Positions 1-16,183 of a stretch of DNA of 64,000 nucleotides are shown here, one piece after another. The DNA is from Eopsaltria australis (Eukaryota > Chordata > Aves > Passeriformes > Petroicidae): assembly GCA_034509425.1 (NCBI GenBank), contig JAVTVJ010000075.1, positions 307,501 to 371,500 on the forward strand. The letters are read 5' to 3'. The position numbers and the translations under genes are program-made. A model generated the notes under the pieces. It had not been told where the DNA came from. It did not search any database and was given only the letters and a program-made list of their open reading frames with translations. Position 1 is the stretch's first letter, and each line of letters opens with the position of its first letter.

Positions 1-304
1 TTCTGTTATCTGCCTAGCAGAGTAAAAGATTTTAAACCTCATTTAATTACTGTCATCAGAAACTATCAGTGAGGTCAGAGTGCACTATAAATGGCAGTGC
101 AGTATTTGTGAGAGGAGCATTTCACTTTTTAGTAGCTTGCTTTTATAGTGACTAAAAGGATACAGTTTTTGTTTTCTGTGATTGAATCTGAACAGCATCT
201 GATAGCCTTTTTGAGGAAAAGTAATTACTGTTTTTAAGATACTCTTTAACTATAATGGTTTTGTAGTTGCCCACCAGTATACGACTTCTCTTATTTGTCT
301 GCAG
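1..304 (+). other. CDIN1: 3' end of a CDIN1 intron
   Basis: Non-coding sequence leading into the first visible exon. The last ~30 bases are pyrimidine-rich (ACTTCTCTTATTTGTCTGCAG), a good U2-type acceptor. The preceding CDIN1 exon is not in the window. Nothing else is recognisable here. Confidence 0.7.
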
Positions 305-354
305 TGCACTGTGAATGACTGTTGTTATGGACCACTGGTGGACTGCATCAAACA
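305..354 (+). CDS. CDIN1: CDIN1 internal coding exon (first of four in window)
   Basis: A 50-bp exon reading CTVNDCCYGPLVDCIK plus two bases (CA) of a split codon. The frame is forced: both other frames hit a stop within the first 12 bases. The acceptor is a good pyrimidine tract plus TGCAG. The donor is GTATCCTTT, which fits the U12-type consensus and not the U2 one. The split CA joins the first base (C) of the next exon to give His, so the spliced protein reads ...CIKHAIGHEHE..., which I recognise as CDIN1. CDIN1 is a nuclear protein that binds codanin-1 (CDAN1); mutations in either cause congenital dyserythropoietic anaemia type I in humans. This segment lies just before the nuclease core. 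Upstream exons are outside the window. Confidence 0.85.
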
Positions 355-363
355 GTATCCTTT
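355..363 (+). other. CDIN1: U12-type 5' splice site
   Basis: The nine bases after the exon are GTATCCTTT, an exact match to the GT subclass of the minor-spliceosome donor consensus (RTATCCTTT). A U2 donor would normally have a purine at +3 and G at +5; here +4 to +6 are T, C, C. See the matching branch site at 3116-3124. Confidence 0.85.
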
Positions 364-3115
364 CCCATAAAATTTTAGGTGCACAATTGATGAGCTTAGA
401 CTGTGTGGACGAGATGTGTCTAGCTTTAACCTGACATAAAGTTCTGCTTCACAAAACACGTTTCATACTCCTCTCTTTTACGTTCACTCAGCTAGAGGGT
501 CACTGCAGAGCTTTCTCTTACACTAACAAAAATCAGATGGACCATGGGAAGATGTCAGTTTGCTGGTTACACATTCATATGCCTGATTGAACCTCTTTGG
601 TTTTGATTAGTTGAAATGTATATCTGGTTTTCTCTTAAGACAGGTGACCATGCTTTGAGTGGTGGAGTTGGATTAGATGATCTCTGGAGATGCATTACAA
701 TCTCAGCTATATTGTGATTAAAAAGTTTCATAGATAGTGTTCAACATTATGCTTTGTTACAAATATGACTTTTAACTGAAATTTTTTCAAGTGCAATTCC
801 AGTGTGATTGACCAATTAGTATTTTTAAACTACTATTTGACATTCAAGCGCAGTTCTTGAATCCTTTTCTTCTTCTTAAAGGAGATTATTCTAGCTGTAT
901 TAAAAACCCTATATATCCTGAATTTTCAGGGATATTTTTCTTGTGGTGGTGAAATAATTCATTAGAGAGCCAAACAGTGAGTACACTGAAGGAACTCCAT
1001 GTGTCACTGAGTGTTCCAGACTAGGATTAGAATTTGTTAGGAATGATCTCTGAGAACCAAAATCTATTCTAATAAAGTCCCGCAGGAGTAGCTCTTCTCT
1101 TTCAGTCTGCAATCAAAGGAACCATTTCAAAATCATGGCCTGCTATCACTGAGCAGGCTAGTAAGGCAGTTCCCTCCCAAGTCCTAGAGAATCCTTGCAT
1201 GAATCTCTGCATGCAGTTTGGGGGAAGATCTTGATTTCACTATACAGTGATGTTTAGTTATGCATGAAAAACAGTACTTCTTGTAGTTGTGATATATGTG
1301 ATTGTCGCTCCTTAAAAATACTTTCTTTCCCCTAGAAACACTTGTGTCTACTACAGCCTCAGCCCTGCTCCCATTAACTTCAACAGCAGCAGGACAGAGT
1401 TCTAATTGTCTTTGTATTTTGTGCTTTTAATTGTAATTTTAAATATTCATTGAGATTGTCTTCATGATTAAACAAAGCATTCTGAAAGTGGATTAATCTA
1501 ATAAGCCACACATTTTAATGGGTTGTTGGTCACTAGTTTTCATATCCAGAATTTAAAGATAAATATTTTGTGGATGAGAAATCTGGCTGTAGTCTTCTGA
1601 AAAAGTAGTAAAGATACTTATGTAGAGTTATGAACCATTTTTAAGGCTTATTTGCCTGCAGTCTAGAGTAGACTTTTATATCCTGTTCAGATTCTGGCTC
1701 AAATCAGTTGTTGAATATAGTGACATCAATGAGAGTAATGAGGAATTTTTCAATTCCATTTTGGTACGGAAAAGTTAAATACTAAGCTGTGTGAGCGCAT
1801 TACTGCAAGTATGTCGCTGAATTAGATGTTAATTTTGAGGTGCATAAAATAGTTAAAAATCAATTTAAAGTTAAGGTTTTAAAAGCATAATGTCTTCTGA
1901 AGGATTGCATATTGATTTTAAATATAACTATCTAATTGTATATGCATGGACCAAAGTATGAAGTCAACCTCTTTGTAAATGCCAAGAGACTATTTTTCAG
2001 TAATAGTTCAGATGCTTACGGGAAACCAGGCTGCTAGATTGCATGAGTAGAAAATGGCTTGTGAGGTTATTTACAAGTTTTGCCCCATGGTCATTGCCGT
2101 ACATCAATAACAGGTATTACTATAGACTAAGTGTTTTTGCTTATAGTGCATTGTAAATCCTGTTTGCAATATTTTTTTACCTTTTTGCCATTCTTCATTT
2201 GTCCCTTTTGTTTTGAAAATGCTAGTAGAGTTTTACATAATACAGTTTCAATTGATAGAAGCTGTATGTACATATGAAATGATTCCATAGAATTATTTTT
2301 TTGTTGTTCAGTATGAAGGGTTCATATAAGTTAAGTAATTAACTGTCATGGTAAGGTGATCTGTAGTTTAAGTTTTAAGATGTTATTTTAAACAGAATTT
2401 GGAGCTCAACTGCTTTTAACATAAGATCTTTTATCATATTGTTCCATAGGATTCTTCTTAAAAGCTTTCAGAATAGAACTTTGACCTCCAGGATAATACT
2501 TAAAAAAAATTTAATATCGTGACTTTTTTCATATTGCTAGGAATAGTACATTGGATCAACAGGCTGTCAGTGAAGTGAAAAGGACTTCACTATAAAATAC
2601 TATTTCATCCTTCCCTGACATTAGTTCATGCTTCTGAAAAATCAATTAAAAGGATGTTTTTTTACATTAAGATGTTTCAGATGGATGTAGTACCTATCAA
2701 TTTCAGAATACAAAGAAAGAAAACCAGTTTGTTTCATCCTTTGCTGGATTGAAGAATTGTTTACTAGTCAGTAAAGAGCAACTTCAAAGGTATTTAACTG
2801 CATGCTTTAGGATCACACTTTCTTTTATATTTAGAAGAGCAAATAATAAAGAAAAAATGGAAATATTGCCCTTAATTATACTGAATAAATATGGTCAAAT
2901 GGGTCTTAATTCTATAAAATGTGTGCTGTTGATACAATAATATGATTTTTGCAAAGTTGTGTATGCTTCTGAAAATCCCAATAAGGATTTTCAAAACTTA
3001 GAGTTCAAATCACTGATCGCTTCTGAAACGCAGATGAAGTCAGATAAATTCTATGATTAGTTACTTCACCTATAATGTCTTCATGAAGTTGCTTCTTTTC
3101 CAAAGTAATCTTCCA

Positions 3116-3124
3116 TTTCTTAAC
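3116..3124 (+). other. CDIN1: U12-type branch site
   Basis: TTTCTTAAC differs by one base from the U12 branch consensus TTCCTTAAC. The likely branch adenosine, 3123, is 15 bases before the exon, within the tight spacing known for minor introns. The DNA between it and the AG (CTAAAGCTATCAG) is not a polypyrimidine tract, as expected for this class. Confidence 0.8.
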
Positions 3125-3137
3125 CTAAAGCTATCAG

Positions 3138-3205
3138 CGCCATTGGGCATGAGCACGAAGTCTTGCTGCGAGAAATGCTTTTGGAAAAAAATCTCTCTTT
3201 CATAG
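3138..3205 (+). CDS. CDIN1: CDIN1 internal coding exon (second in window)
   Basis: A 68-bp exon: one base completing His, 22 full codons beginning [14 protein letters not shown], and one base (G) carried into the next exon. The frame has no stops and ends ...EKNLSFI. The donor G|GTAAG is a good U2 site. The acceptor CTATCAG lacks a polypyrimidine tract, explained by the U12-type intron before it. The charged, Leu-rich segment looks helical and precedes the nuclease core in CDIN1. Skipping this exon would shift the frame, because 68 is not a multiple of three. Confidence 0.92.
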
Positions 3206-8331
<5,126 letters not shown>

Positions 8332-8851
8332 TGAAACATATTCTAGGATACTGCAAATAAATGTCTTCAGGAGTTACCCAATAATTTTAAGAACTTCTAG
8401 TTTGAGTCAGAGAGATTTGATCCTAAATAGTGTTACCCAGTGCTTCTTCTTTAGTCTCTGCATGTTTTTATCTCATTATCAAAAAAAGGGGATAAAAAGC
8501 AACAGTAGGAGCCCCCAAATCCCTGCTCCCTCTAATGTATTCTACCCACTGCCCTTCTGAACTAAACTCTGAAATACCTGTAATTGTCTCTTACTTCTAG
8601 ACCAAATCAGTTCAAAGTAGTCTTAAGACAATTGCATTCCACCTGTAGGTCATTGCAGAAAGGTTTATCATTGTGCAGTTTTTCTTTTGCCATCACTTTG
8701 CATCCAAATACAACTCTGCAGTTCTTTACTGTTTTTTAAAAGCTGAATAGTAAGAAATAATAGGAATAAAAGTATAAAGGTCATGTTAAAGTTCATCTAC
8801 CTTTCCTGGTCTTGAGGCCATGTGACAGCTCTTGAATATCAGCTAGAAGGG

Positions 8852-8882
8852 ATATGTTACACAGCCTTTCTGTGTAACATAT
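8852..8882. repeat. Perfect 13-bp inverted repeat (hairpin)
   Basis: ATATGTTACACAG at 8852-8864 is followed after five bases (CCTTT) by its exact reverse complement CTGTGTAACATAT at 8870-8882. It sits directly against the end of the minus-strand CR1 fragment. Confidence 0.85.
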
Positions 8883-8884
8883 GC

Positions 8885-9060
8885 CTATGCTCAGGCATCC
8901 TCACAGTGAAAAAGTAGTTGCTGATGTTCAGGTGGAAGCTCCTGTGTTTAAGTTTGTACCCATTGCCTCTGATCCTGTTACTGGACACCACTGAAAAGAG
9001 CCTGTCTCCCTCTTTACCTGCTCTTCAGAAAGTTGTATACATTAGTAAGATTCCCCAGTA
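8885..9060 (-). mobile_element. CR1 LINE fragment (minus strand)
   Basis: Read on the minus strand it contains the usual CR1 3'-region phrases in order: 'gagacaggctcttttcagtg', 'tgtccagtaacaggatcaga', 'ggcaatgggtacaaactt', 'aggagcttccacctgaacat' and 'ttcactgtgagg'. Both ends are truncated and the tail is missing. Its limits are approximate. Confidence 0.85.
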
Positions 9061-9812
9061 ATGTGGACCATAATGGACACTGTACATACTTGGTATTAAG
9101 GAAGCCACTTTTATGTTAGAAACACGAGATTATGTCCCATCTATTCAGAAGTCTGATCAAAAGGAAATTAGAAAAGCAACTATTTTTTTTAATTCTTGAG
9201 AAGGGAAAGCAGGAAGCACCCAAAAGAATTCTTTTTGTAATATTATCCTGTTAGAAAGAAGGTTAAAAATAGTCACTGAATTGTTTGCATATATTTGTCT
9301 CAAATTCAAATAGTAATAATGCATTTCTTCTTTCAAATTATTATAATCACTTGAGACTTACAGGAGATCATGTTCAGCCTGTTGTCTGATCTGAACTAAG
9401 GTATAGCAGTCCTTGGATTCTTTTCTTCATGACTCAGTACATACCTAGGAAAGGCAAATGTTTCTAAGAAATGGCTTCTGAGCTGATTATACCTCAGCTC
9501 TTGCATCTCCTGGGGTCTAAAGGTGTTGGGGGTGGGGGCAGGATGTAATAGTATAGACCTACGCAGGTTAACTGGGTTACTGATAGCAGAGTAGTGTTGG
9601 CACATAGAGCATAGTCTGGTGACTTCATGAGTTATTTTCCCAGATTTCCTGAGTAATTGTGCAGTCTGTGGTCAATCATTTGCTGCTATAGCCTCTTGTA
9701 ATCTTTCTGTATTGTGCTTCTGGGTTTGTGTGTTCTCTGAAAACCTCATTCCAAGTCAAACTTAGGCTAAGGCATCATGGTTGTGGATATTGTAGGTAAC
9801 TCAAAATAAAGG

Positions 9813-9869
9813 TAACATTTTTGAAGATCAATAACATTTTTGAAGATCAATAACATTTTTGAAGAACAA
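9813..9869. repeat. 19-bp tandem repeat, three copies
   Basis: The unit TAACATTTTTGAAGATCAA occurs at 9813-9831 and again, identical, at 9832-9850. A third copy at 9851-9869 differs by one base (GAAGAACAA). The near identity suggests recent duplication. Confidence 0.95.
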
Positions 9870-10630
9870 TGGTACCCTACAACACCTTTTTGGAGAAAAA
9901 ATGATCTCTTAGAGTGATGCTCATGATGCTCATGCTTCTGCAAAATTATGTTGTCAATTTCAGAGAGGACATCGCTTTGTCAGAAAAATTATTATTTTAT
10001 TAATATTAGTAGTTCACTCCTACAATATATGAGGAAAGACCAGAACCAAAGCAAATGCCAAAGCATTGAAAGAAACAAGTTCAGTATCACATTTTTGCAC
10101 ATAAGCGTTCATATTCCTTACTTATTTCTGATGAAGCATTGCTGGTTTTGCAGAAGAAAGGAAGCAGACACATGCAGGATAAATTTCCTTCCCTTTCTTA
10201 CACCTTCTATTCTGGATTGGTGGCAAGTATGTCTTTAGCAGCTTAACTAACTGCTTTTATAATTCAGCAGAAGTTTCCAATTACTTACCTGACAACTACC
10301 TTCCAGAAAAGTAAGGGTAGTAGAAGAATGCAACTGCTCCTTATTCTTATCTCTTTTTCTTTACATTCTGTTTGTGTTAGAATAAATGCAGATGTGTGGA
10401 ACAGGGTGTAATTAAACTGAAATGCATGTGATTATCTGTTAAAGTATTTTCTGGGTTTTTTTTTAATGCCCTATGTGTATATTTGAAAGATAATTTTACA
10501 AATACATAACTCAGTTGCAAGCATGAATTATGTGGTAGATAGTGGTGTAAATAGAATGTTCCCTAACAAAGTCTTACAGGCTGTTGAGTGTGATTTTCAG
10601 AGTTCAGTTTATTTTCTGTTGTCACCCTAG

Positions 10631-10736
10631 CTGTGGAAGGACACATAATTCACTGGATTGAAAGCAAAGCCTCATTTGGTGATGAAAGTAGCCACCAAGC
10701 CTACTTGCAGGACCAGTTTTGGAGCTACTGGAACAG
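10631..10736 (+). CDS. CDIN1: CDIN1 internal coding exon with the nuclease E-x-K motif
   Basis: A 106-bp exon: two bases complete Ala, then 34 codons and two bases (AG) of the next codon, normally Arg. It reads [18 protein letters not shown], then a run ending [12 protein letters not shown]. The Glu and Lys of 'WIESKA' are the E-x-K of a PD-(D/E)XK fold and pair with the Asp of 'TPDF' in the previous exon. This is the predicted nuclease centre of CDIN1. The acceptor is CACCCTAG; the donor AG|GTATAT is an ordinary, rather weak U2 site. The family continues with a Gly- and Tyr-rich C-terminal part, for which I found no exon later in the window. Confidence 0.96.
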
Positions 10737-13700
10737 GTATATTTTTACTATTTTTCCTTATAGATAAATAGGACTTAATTTTAAAAAGAAGTTATTGGAT
10801 AAAACACTACTGACTCTACATGTTACTAATCTGGCATTTTGATTGTCATTAATTAGCATTTCAGATTGGTGTGCTGAAATATTTATGAAAAATTGATACC
10901 TTAATTGTTAACATGCAGCAGATTTATATGGTGATTTTACAGTGATATTAGATTACAGAGTAAGTTATTTTGGTACAGAAGTTATAAGTCAGTTTTTTTA
11001 GTACCTGACTTTGAAAGAAGATTTTGCTGTAACGTTTCAGAATATGCACAAGGTGACAAATTTGTTAAAAAATCTTCACCGTCTAACTCAATGGGTTTTG
11101 TGTAGAAAGGACAGTACTGTTTCACAGTAGTTTTTTTAAATAAAGTATTTCTTTTGTATATTGTTTACATTTGAAACAATAATTACAATTATCTTCAAGT
11201 TGAAAATGTAGTAAGTATTTGCAGTATAAGGGGGGAAATAAGTTGTGCTAGACAGAATTTTGTGGCATGTTGATGGTATTGATATAAAGATTTTTTTTTA
11301 AAATATGGTTAAAATACTTCTGCTTTATTGTTCTAAAATTCATTATTGTGTATATTTAGAAACTTTTTCATACGTCCTCACTGGATGACTTTTTTCCAAA
11401 AAAAAATACTAAACACAATGCTCCATTTTCAATGCCATTTTTCTATGTATTAGAACCCTAAGTGAGATAGTGAGGGAAATTAAAGTTTTAATAATGAATT
11501 TTTAAAGCATAAATTTAGAAGTCTTCTCAGTGTCCACAAGAGACCATCAGAGGAATAGTGGAGAGCTTGGCACAAGTGTGTGAACATGCAACAAAAAGGG
11601 GGTGTGTGCCAATTTGAGAGAATAGTCTGGTGACCATTAGTATTTCAGCTGAATGTGAAAACGGCTAGCATTACCTTTGGAAATACCTTAAAATCAGGTT
11701 CAGTAGAAGGCAGCAGAGAAAGGGAAACCTGATCTTGATAATAGCATCATCAAGGTGTGGAATTATGCTCTGCAACAACATTCTTGATTAATACGAAAAG
11801 AACCTGCTCTTATTTGACAGTCCCAGAAAGCAGGGAATCGGAAAACCTGAATCAAGGTAATGGGAAACTTGGAAGGCTGTCAGTTGTTGGATGAAGATAT
11901 TATACCCTAGAAAATTGTAGAAAATAAATTGGGAAACACTGAATATAGAACTTAGAAAGAAATTTGAGTACTACAATATCTAGGTAAATGGTGAGAATGG
12001 CAGGAAAGATTGTGATGCAAACAATGCTGATCTGCACATGGAAATGGAGCAGCTTAGGCTGGAAGAAGGCCATTAAATGTACTGGCTGGAATATTGTGTG
12101 AGTGTAAAGGGTTCGTTTGACGGCATCCATTACCAATCACAGGAAAGCACCTCCAAGAAGTGAATTTTAAACAGATGACTTGAGCATAAAATACTAAGTT
12201 GAGATGTGATGAAGCTTGCATTGACAGGTAGGATGAAGGCACTGATCCAGTTGTTTGTAATAAATTGCCATTACCGTTTCTGTCTTTTTTTTTTTGTGCT
12301 AAAAAGTGTCTATCCACACTTTGGTATAAAGTATTTGAGAATAGTGTGTACATTTGCATCTGACATTTCCAAAGGAAACTTACCTTACGCTTTTATCAAG
12401 AAACCAAGTCACTGCTAACTTCATTTTATTTTTAACATGTACCAATTAATAATTCAACTTCAAAAATGGAATAATATCTCTCACTGAGCTGTTAGTCAAG
12501 TATCTTTAATGTTGTAAAAGCTAGGTTGGAATGATATGTGGATCAATAAAACATTTTGGAAGTAGTTTTGAGATTTTGCCAAATCTGCTCTTATAACTGT
12601 TTGTATTGAAAACAACTCCAAAAATGGTTGATTCTTAAATATAGTGAATTAACATTCATATAAAGGAAACTAGAGCTCTCCATAGTAGGATTTGTTGCAC
12701 CCTAAATCCAAACTTTAGGTTAATTATGAAAATTAGAGAGATTTCTGTGGGTTTTTTTTAAAGAATAAATCCTGTTAGTTTTAAGTTTGATACCGCTTGG
12801 CCAAGGTGACAGTGCCACATCTTCTGAAACAAGTTCTGAATTACTGTAGCTTCTTATATAATGGCAGTTGGCTTAATGAACACATGTTGACAGATTAGGT
12901 CGCATGTAGGTTAGACAGTTAACTTTCATTGGTCTCTGGAACTGTTTATGTGAAAGGACACGGGTGTAGCTGCACAAACGGTGAATCAATTTTGTATTAT
13001 TTAATCAGTCTGTGCAGAGGTCTCTCAAGTGAGAACCAGAGTCTCAGTCAATTCACCACACCTTTGTGTCTCCCTTCCTCTTGAAAGAGAAATTATTTGG
13101 AAAACAAGCATGAGTTCATAACAGAGATGAAACAACACTCAAGTTGTTTAGGGTTTTGTAAACGTGACCTGTTGGTTGAACTTAAAGCAGAAATGAAATT
13201 GAAGAGAAAATCTGTATCATCTGTTAGATGTGGGTAGAAACACAAATCTAGATATTTTGAAAGGAATGAAAGGGAGAGGTTTTAGACCATTTCCGTTCAG
13301 CTTTTTATTGCTTATTTAAAAATTGGGAGTCAAACTGGAAAAGTTTCTGTGTTCTTTTCTTACATGTCACAGATGTAAGATGAATTCTGTTCAGAGTCTG
13401 ACTGAAAGCTTTGAACATGGCTGAGGTTTGTTTGCTGTTGTGTGTGTATTTCATTAAATCCTGTACTTTGTGCTAACTAAATCTGTGAGTGTCTTAAATT
13501 GGTCTGTACTGACAGGAAAGAAATGGCACTTTCTCATTTAACAGAACAGCTCCCTAGATGCAGTCAACCATGTCTGTTCACCTCAGTGCAGAAGAACACC
13601 TTTTTATTACTCTGAGTTCTGCAGGGACAGCTTAGCGAGGTTTTTTATGGCTCATACATCAATGGTATTGTTAAGCAATTTTCAATTGCAGTGGTGCACT

Positions 13701-15841
13701 GCAACCTCATCTTCAAATTAAGCTTCACATTAAAAATGTACAAAGTGTACCTTGTCAGTGGATTTGCACAGTTATAATTTAAGATGTTGTTTAGAAATTG
13801 AGATTTTTCAATAATAAAGAAACAGGAAAAGGCAAGTTTGGTCTTGCATATTCCAAGATTGATTTTGCAGGATTGTGTTTTAGGAAAAAAAGCTATTTTA
13901 TATACTGGACAAACTTAGTATAAAGGGATTCATTTACTTCCCTCAGTATGTTTGTTCCTCCAGAGCGGTGGCATCCACTGACCAGGCTGTGGCTTACACT
14001 GCCACTGGGTAAACAAAAATACTCCATGCACAAAATATAATTGCTTTGTGCACATGTAGTAGATACCACACTTTTCATTTTTCACAGGTGTATTTCTTGT
14101 AACCATGAGAAAAAAAGCTGTTGAATAGTCAGTGTGACCAAGGGTAATTTGGAGAGCATGACCAGGAAGTTACACAGATTGCACTTTAAAATGGGGTCTA
14201 TGAACATTTTGTAAATTTTTTTAGGGTTAAGATGAATGTTGCTGTTTCTTTTTTTTTTCTCCATAGTGTCTGATTTTATAATTTTTCTCTAACTTAAATT
14301 AAAAATTGGAGTCCTAGCTGTAAAAGTCTGTTAGTCAGAGCTGACAGGCATGACTACTGTTTTCTAAGGATATACGGATCAGCAGCACATGGTTCAAACA
14401 GTAATTAGTGGGTGCACTGTCAGTGACTTGCTGTAAGATATAAACTCAAATACAGCAATTTACATTTTCTATCTTCTTCAAGCATGGCTAAGGCATATGT
14501 ACAGTCTGGAATGTAATTTCTAGAGTGTCCCAGGAGATAGCTTGACGTCATTATTAGCTAAAGAAACTTTATTATATGTGAGGAAAGCCGTAGGAAAATG
14601 TCACATTTGACACTGTTATTAAACTAAAGACAATTTCACACAGTGAAAAAGAAGCATTTCATCTTCTCTTTGAATAAAAATGGTAGGTCATCTCTGTACT
14701 AAGTTCCTTCCACCATTTGCTTGTGTTCTAAATATTGTTAGTCCTGAACTTCTGCTTTTTTGAAAGAATAAATAAAAGCAAGTTTCCCGTAAGTAATTTT
14801 AAAATACTAATCACACTTTTTGGAACCCTAAATTCATGATTCAGTGTGTTGTCAATTGGTACATTATGCCTGATCTTGAGGCTTCAGTACATAACTATCA
14901 GTCATAGTAAAATTATTAAATTATCATAGAGCCCTGTTGATTAATAAAAGGGTATTTATTTCATGTAAATGCAAAGAGAAATGATGCTAAGGATTGTATT
15001 TCACAACACAAACACAGTTAATGTGTTCCTAGCATTCTTTTGAGAAAAGTGTTGTTTTCAAATTCATTTACAGTTGACTCTAAGGATGAATTCTATGTGA
15101 TCAAAGTCTGAATCTGGACATCAGAACTACAGGCATTTTTTGTTGTTCATCTCCTTAAATTGATTTAACAGGTTACTGTGAAGACTGTTGAAGTAATAAT
15201 TATTGTCTGATTGTAGGTGGTGGGGGAAGAGGGAGATCTGTTGTAGGTTTATGGATGTCTGTTCTGTTAATAAGTTCTATATTGTTCAGTTGCCAGTGGT
15301 TTAAAAAATTGTTTCGGTGAGTTGAAAGCCGTTGTAACAACTTGACTTGGAAGAAACCTTGGGAGTTACATTTGTCAAGTGCCTAGGAAAACTGTTCATG
15401 CATACCCAGTATCCAAAGCAGCCCAAATATAAAGAACTGAAAGGTCATTCTTCTTCCTGCAGTATGATGGTTTGTTGACATATTTTGACACACTGGAACA
15501 ATGCTGAAAGGTTTTGACCTTACTGCAACACTGAGGGACTTGGGGTTTGTTTAGCTATCTAATGCTTGTAGATTTTTGCACATGCTGGGTTTTGGTATAC
15601 TCCTTTTTCTCTCCCTTCTGGCTCCACTTGAATTACTAAATTAATCTTAAACAAAAATGGATGTAGATAGAAGAGAGAGTTTATGGTGGTTTTTACTGCT
15701 TAGGACTTTTTATAGTAAGTTTCTTCAAAACTAATTAACTTTTTTAAAGTGAACTACTATGCCAACTTGCTAACCGCAGTAGCACTGAGTAAGATACATT
15801 TGTTTATAGACAAGAAGAGAACCAAAAGTAGTGAAAAATGC

Positions 15842-15871
15842 CATTTTCTACTACTTTACTAGTAGAAAATG
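15842..15871. repeat. Perfect 12-bp inverted repeat (hairpin)
   Basis: CATTTTCTACTA at 15842-15853, a six-base loop (CTTTAC), then the exact reverse complement TAGTAGAAAATG at 15860-15871. It is not associated with any recognised element. Confidence 0.85.
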
Positions 15872-16142
15872 CAGTAGTTTACTTTGTGAAGATGATAAAA
15901 TTCTGTGTTCTTCTGCAAGATAAACAGATACAAGCGTACATTCAAATATACATGCATACACAAACACATATAGAGGCATGTCTCTGCACTTCACAAATGT
16001 CCTAGATACATTTAGCCTGTTTCCAATAGCATTTCATTTTAATTATTTTTTTCTTTATGAACAGTATAAAAATCAATATGTAGCTTCTGAAAAATATATT
16101 TTTTTGCTCCAGCTCAAAAGTAATGTTTTTAGATTTTACCTG

Positions 16143-16183
16143 TCATGCTCTCTTCAACAGTGTAGTTGAATGACAGAGCATGA
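16143..16183. repeat. Imperfect hairpin, 15 pairs with a bulge
   Basis: TCATGCTCT pairs with AGAGCATGA (16175-16183) and TTCAAC (16153-16158) pairs with GTTGAA (16165-16170) around a six-base loop. One unpaired base on the left faces four on the right. The stem is too short for a typical pre-miRNA. Confidence 0.7.

Larger units (their letters stand above)
355..3137 (+). other. CDIN1: CDIN1 intron, U12-type
   Basis: A 2.8-kb intron between two CDIN1 exons with matching phase (two bases before, one after). It is AT-rich with no recognisable repeat or gene. Two 60-70-codon ORFs inside it (909-1112 on the minus strand, 2749-2940 on the plus) resemble nothing I know and lie in plain intronic sequence. 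Its ends carry the minor-spliceosome donor and branch site described separately. Confidence 0.8.

Noticed and set aside
12054..12359. 101-codon minus-strand ORF overlapping a 78-codon one
   Set aside because: Two overlapping frames of similar length in the same DNA, with no motif; consistent with chance.
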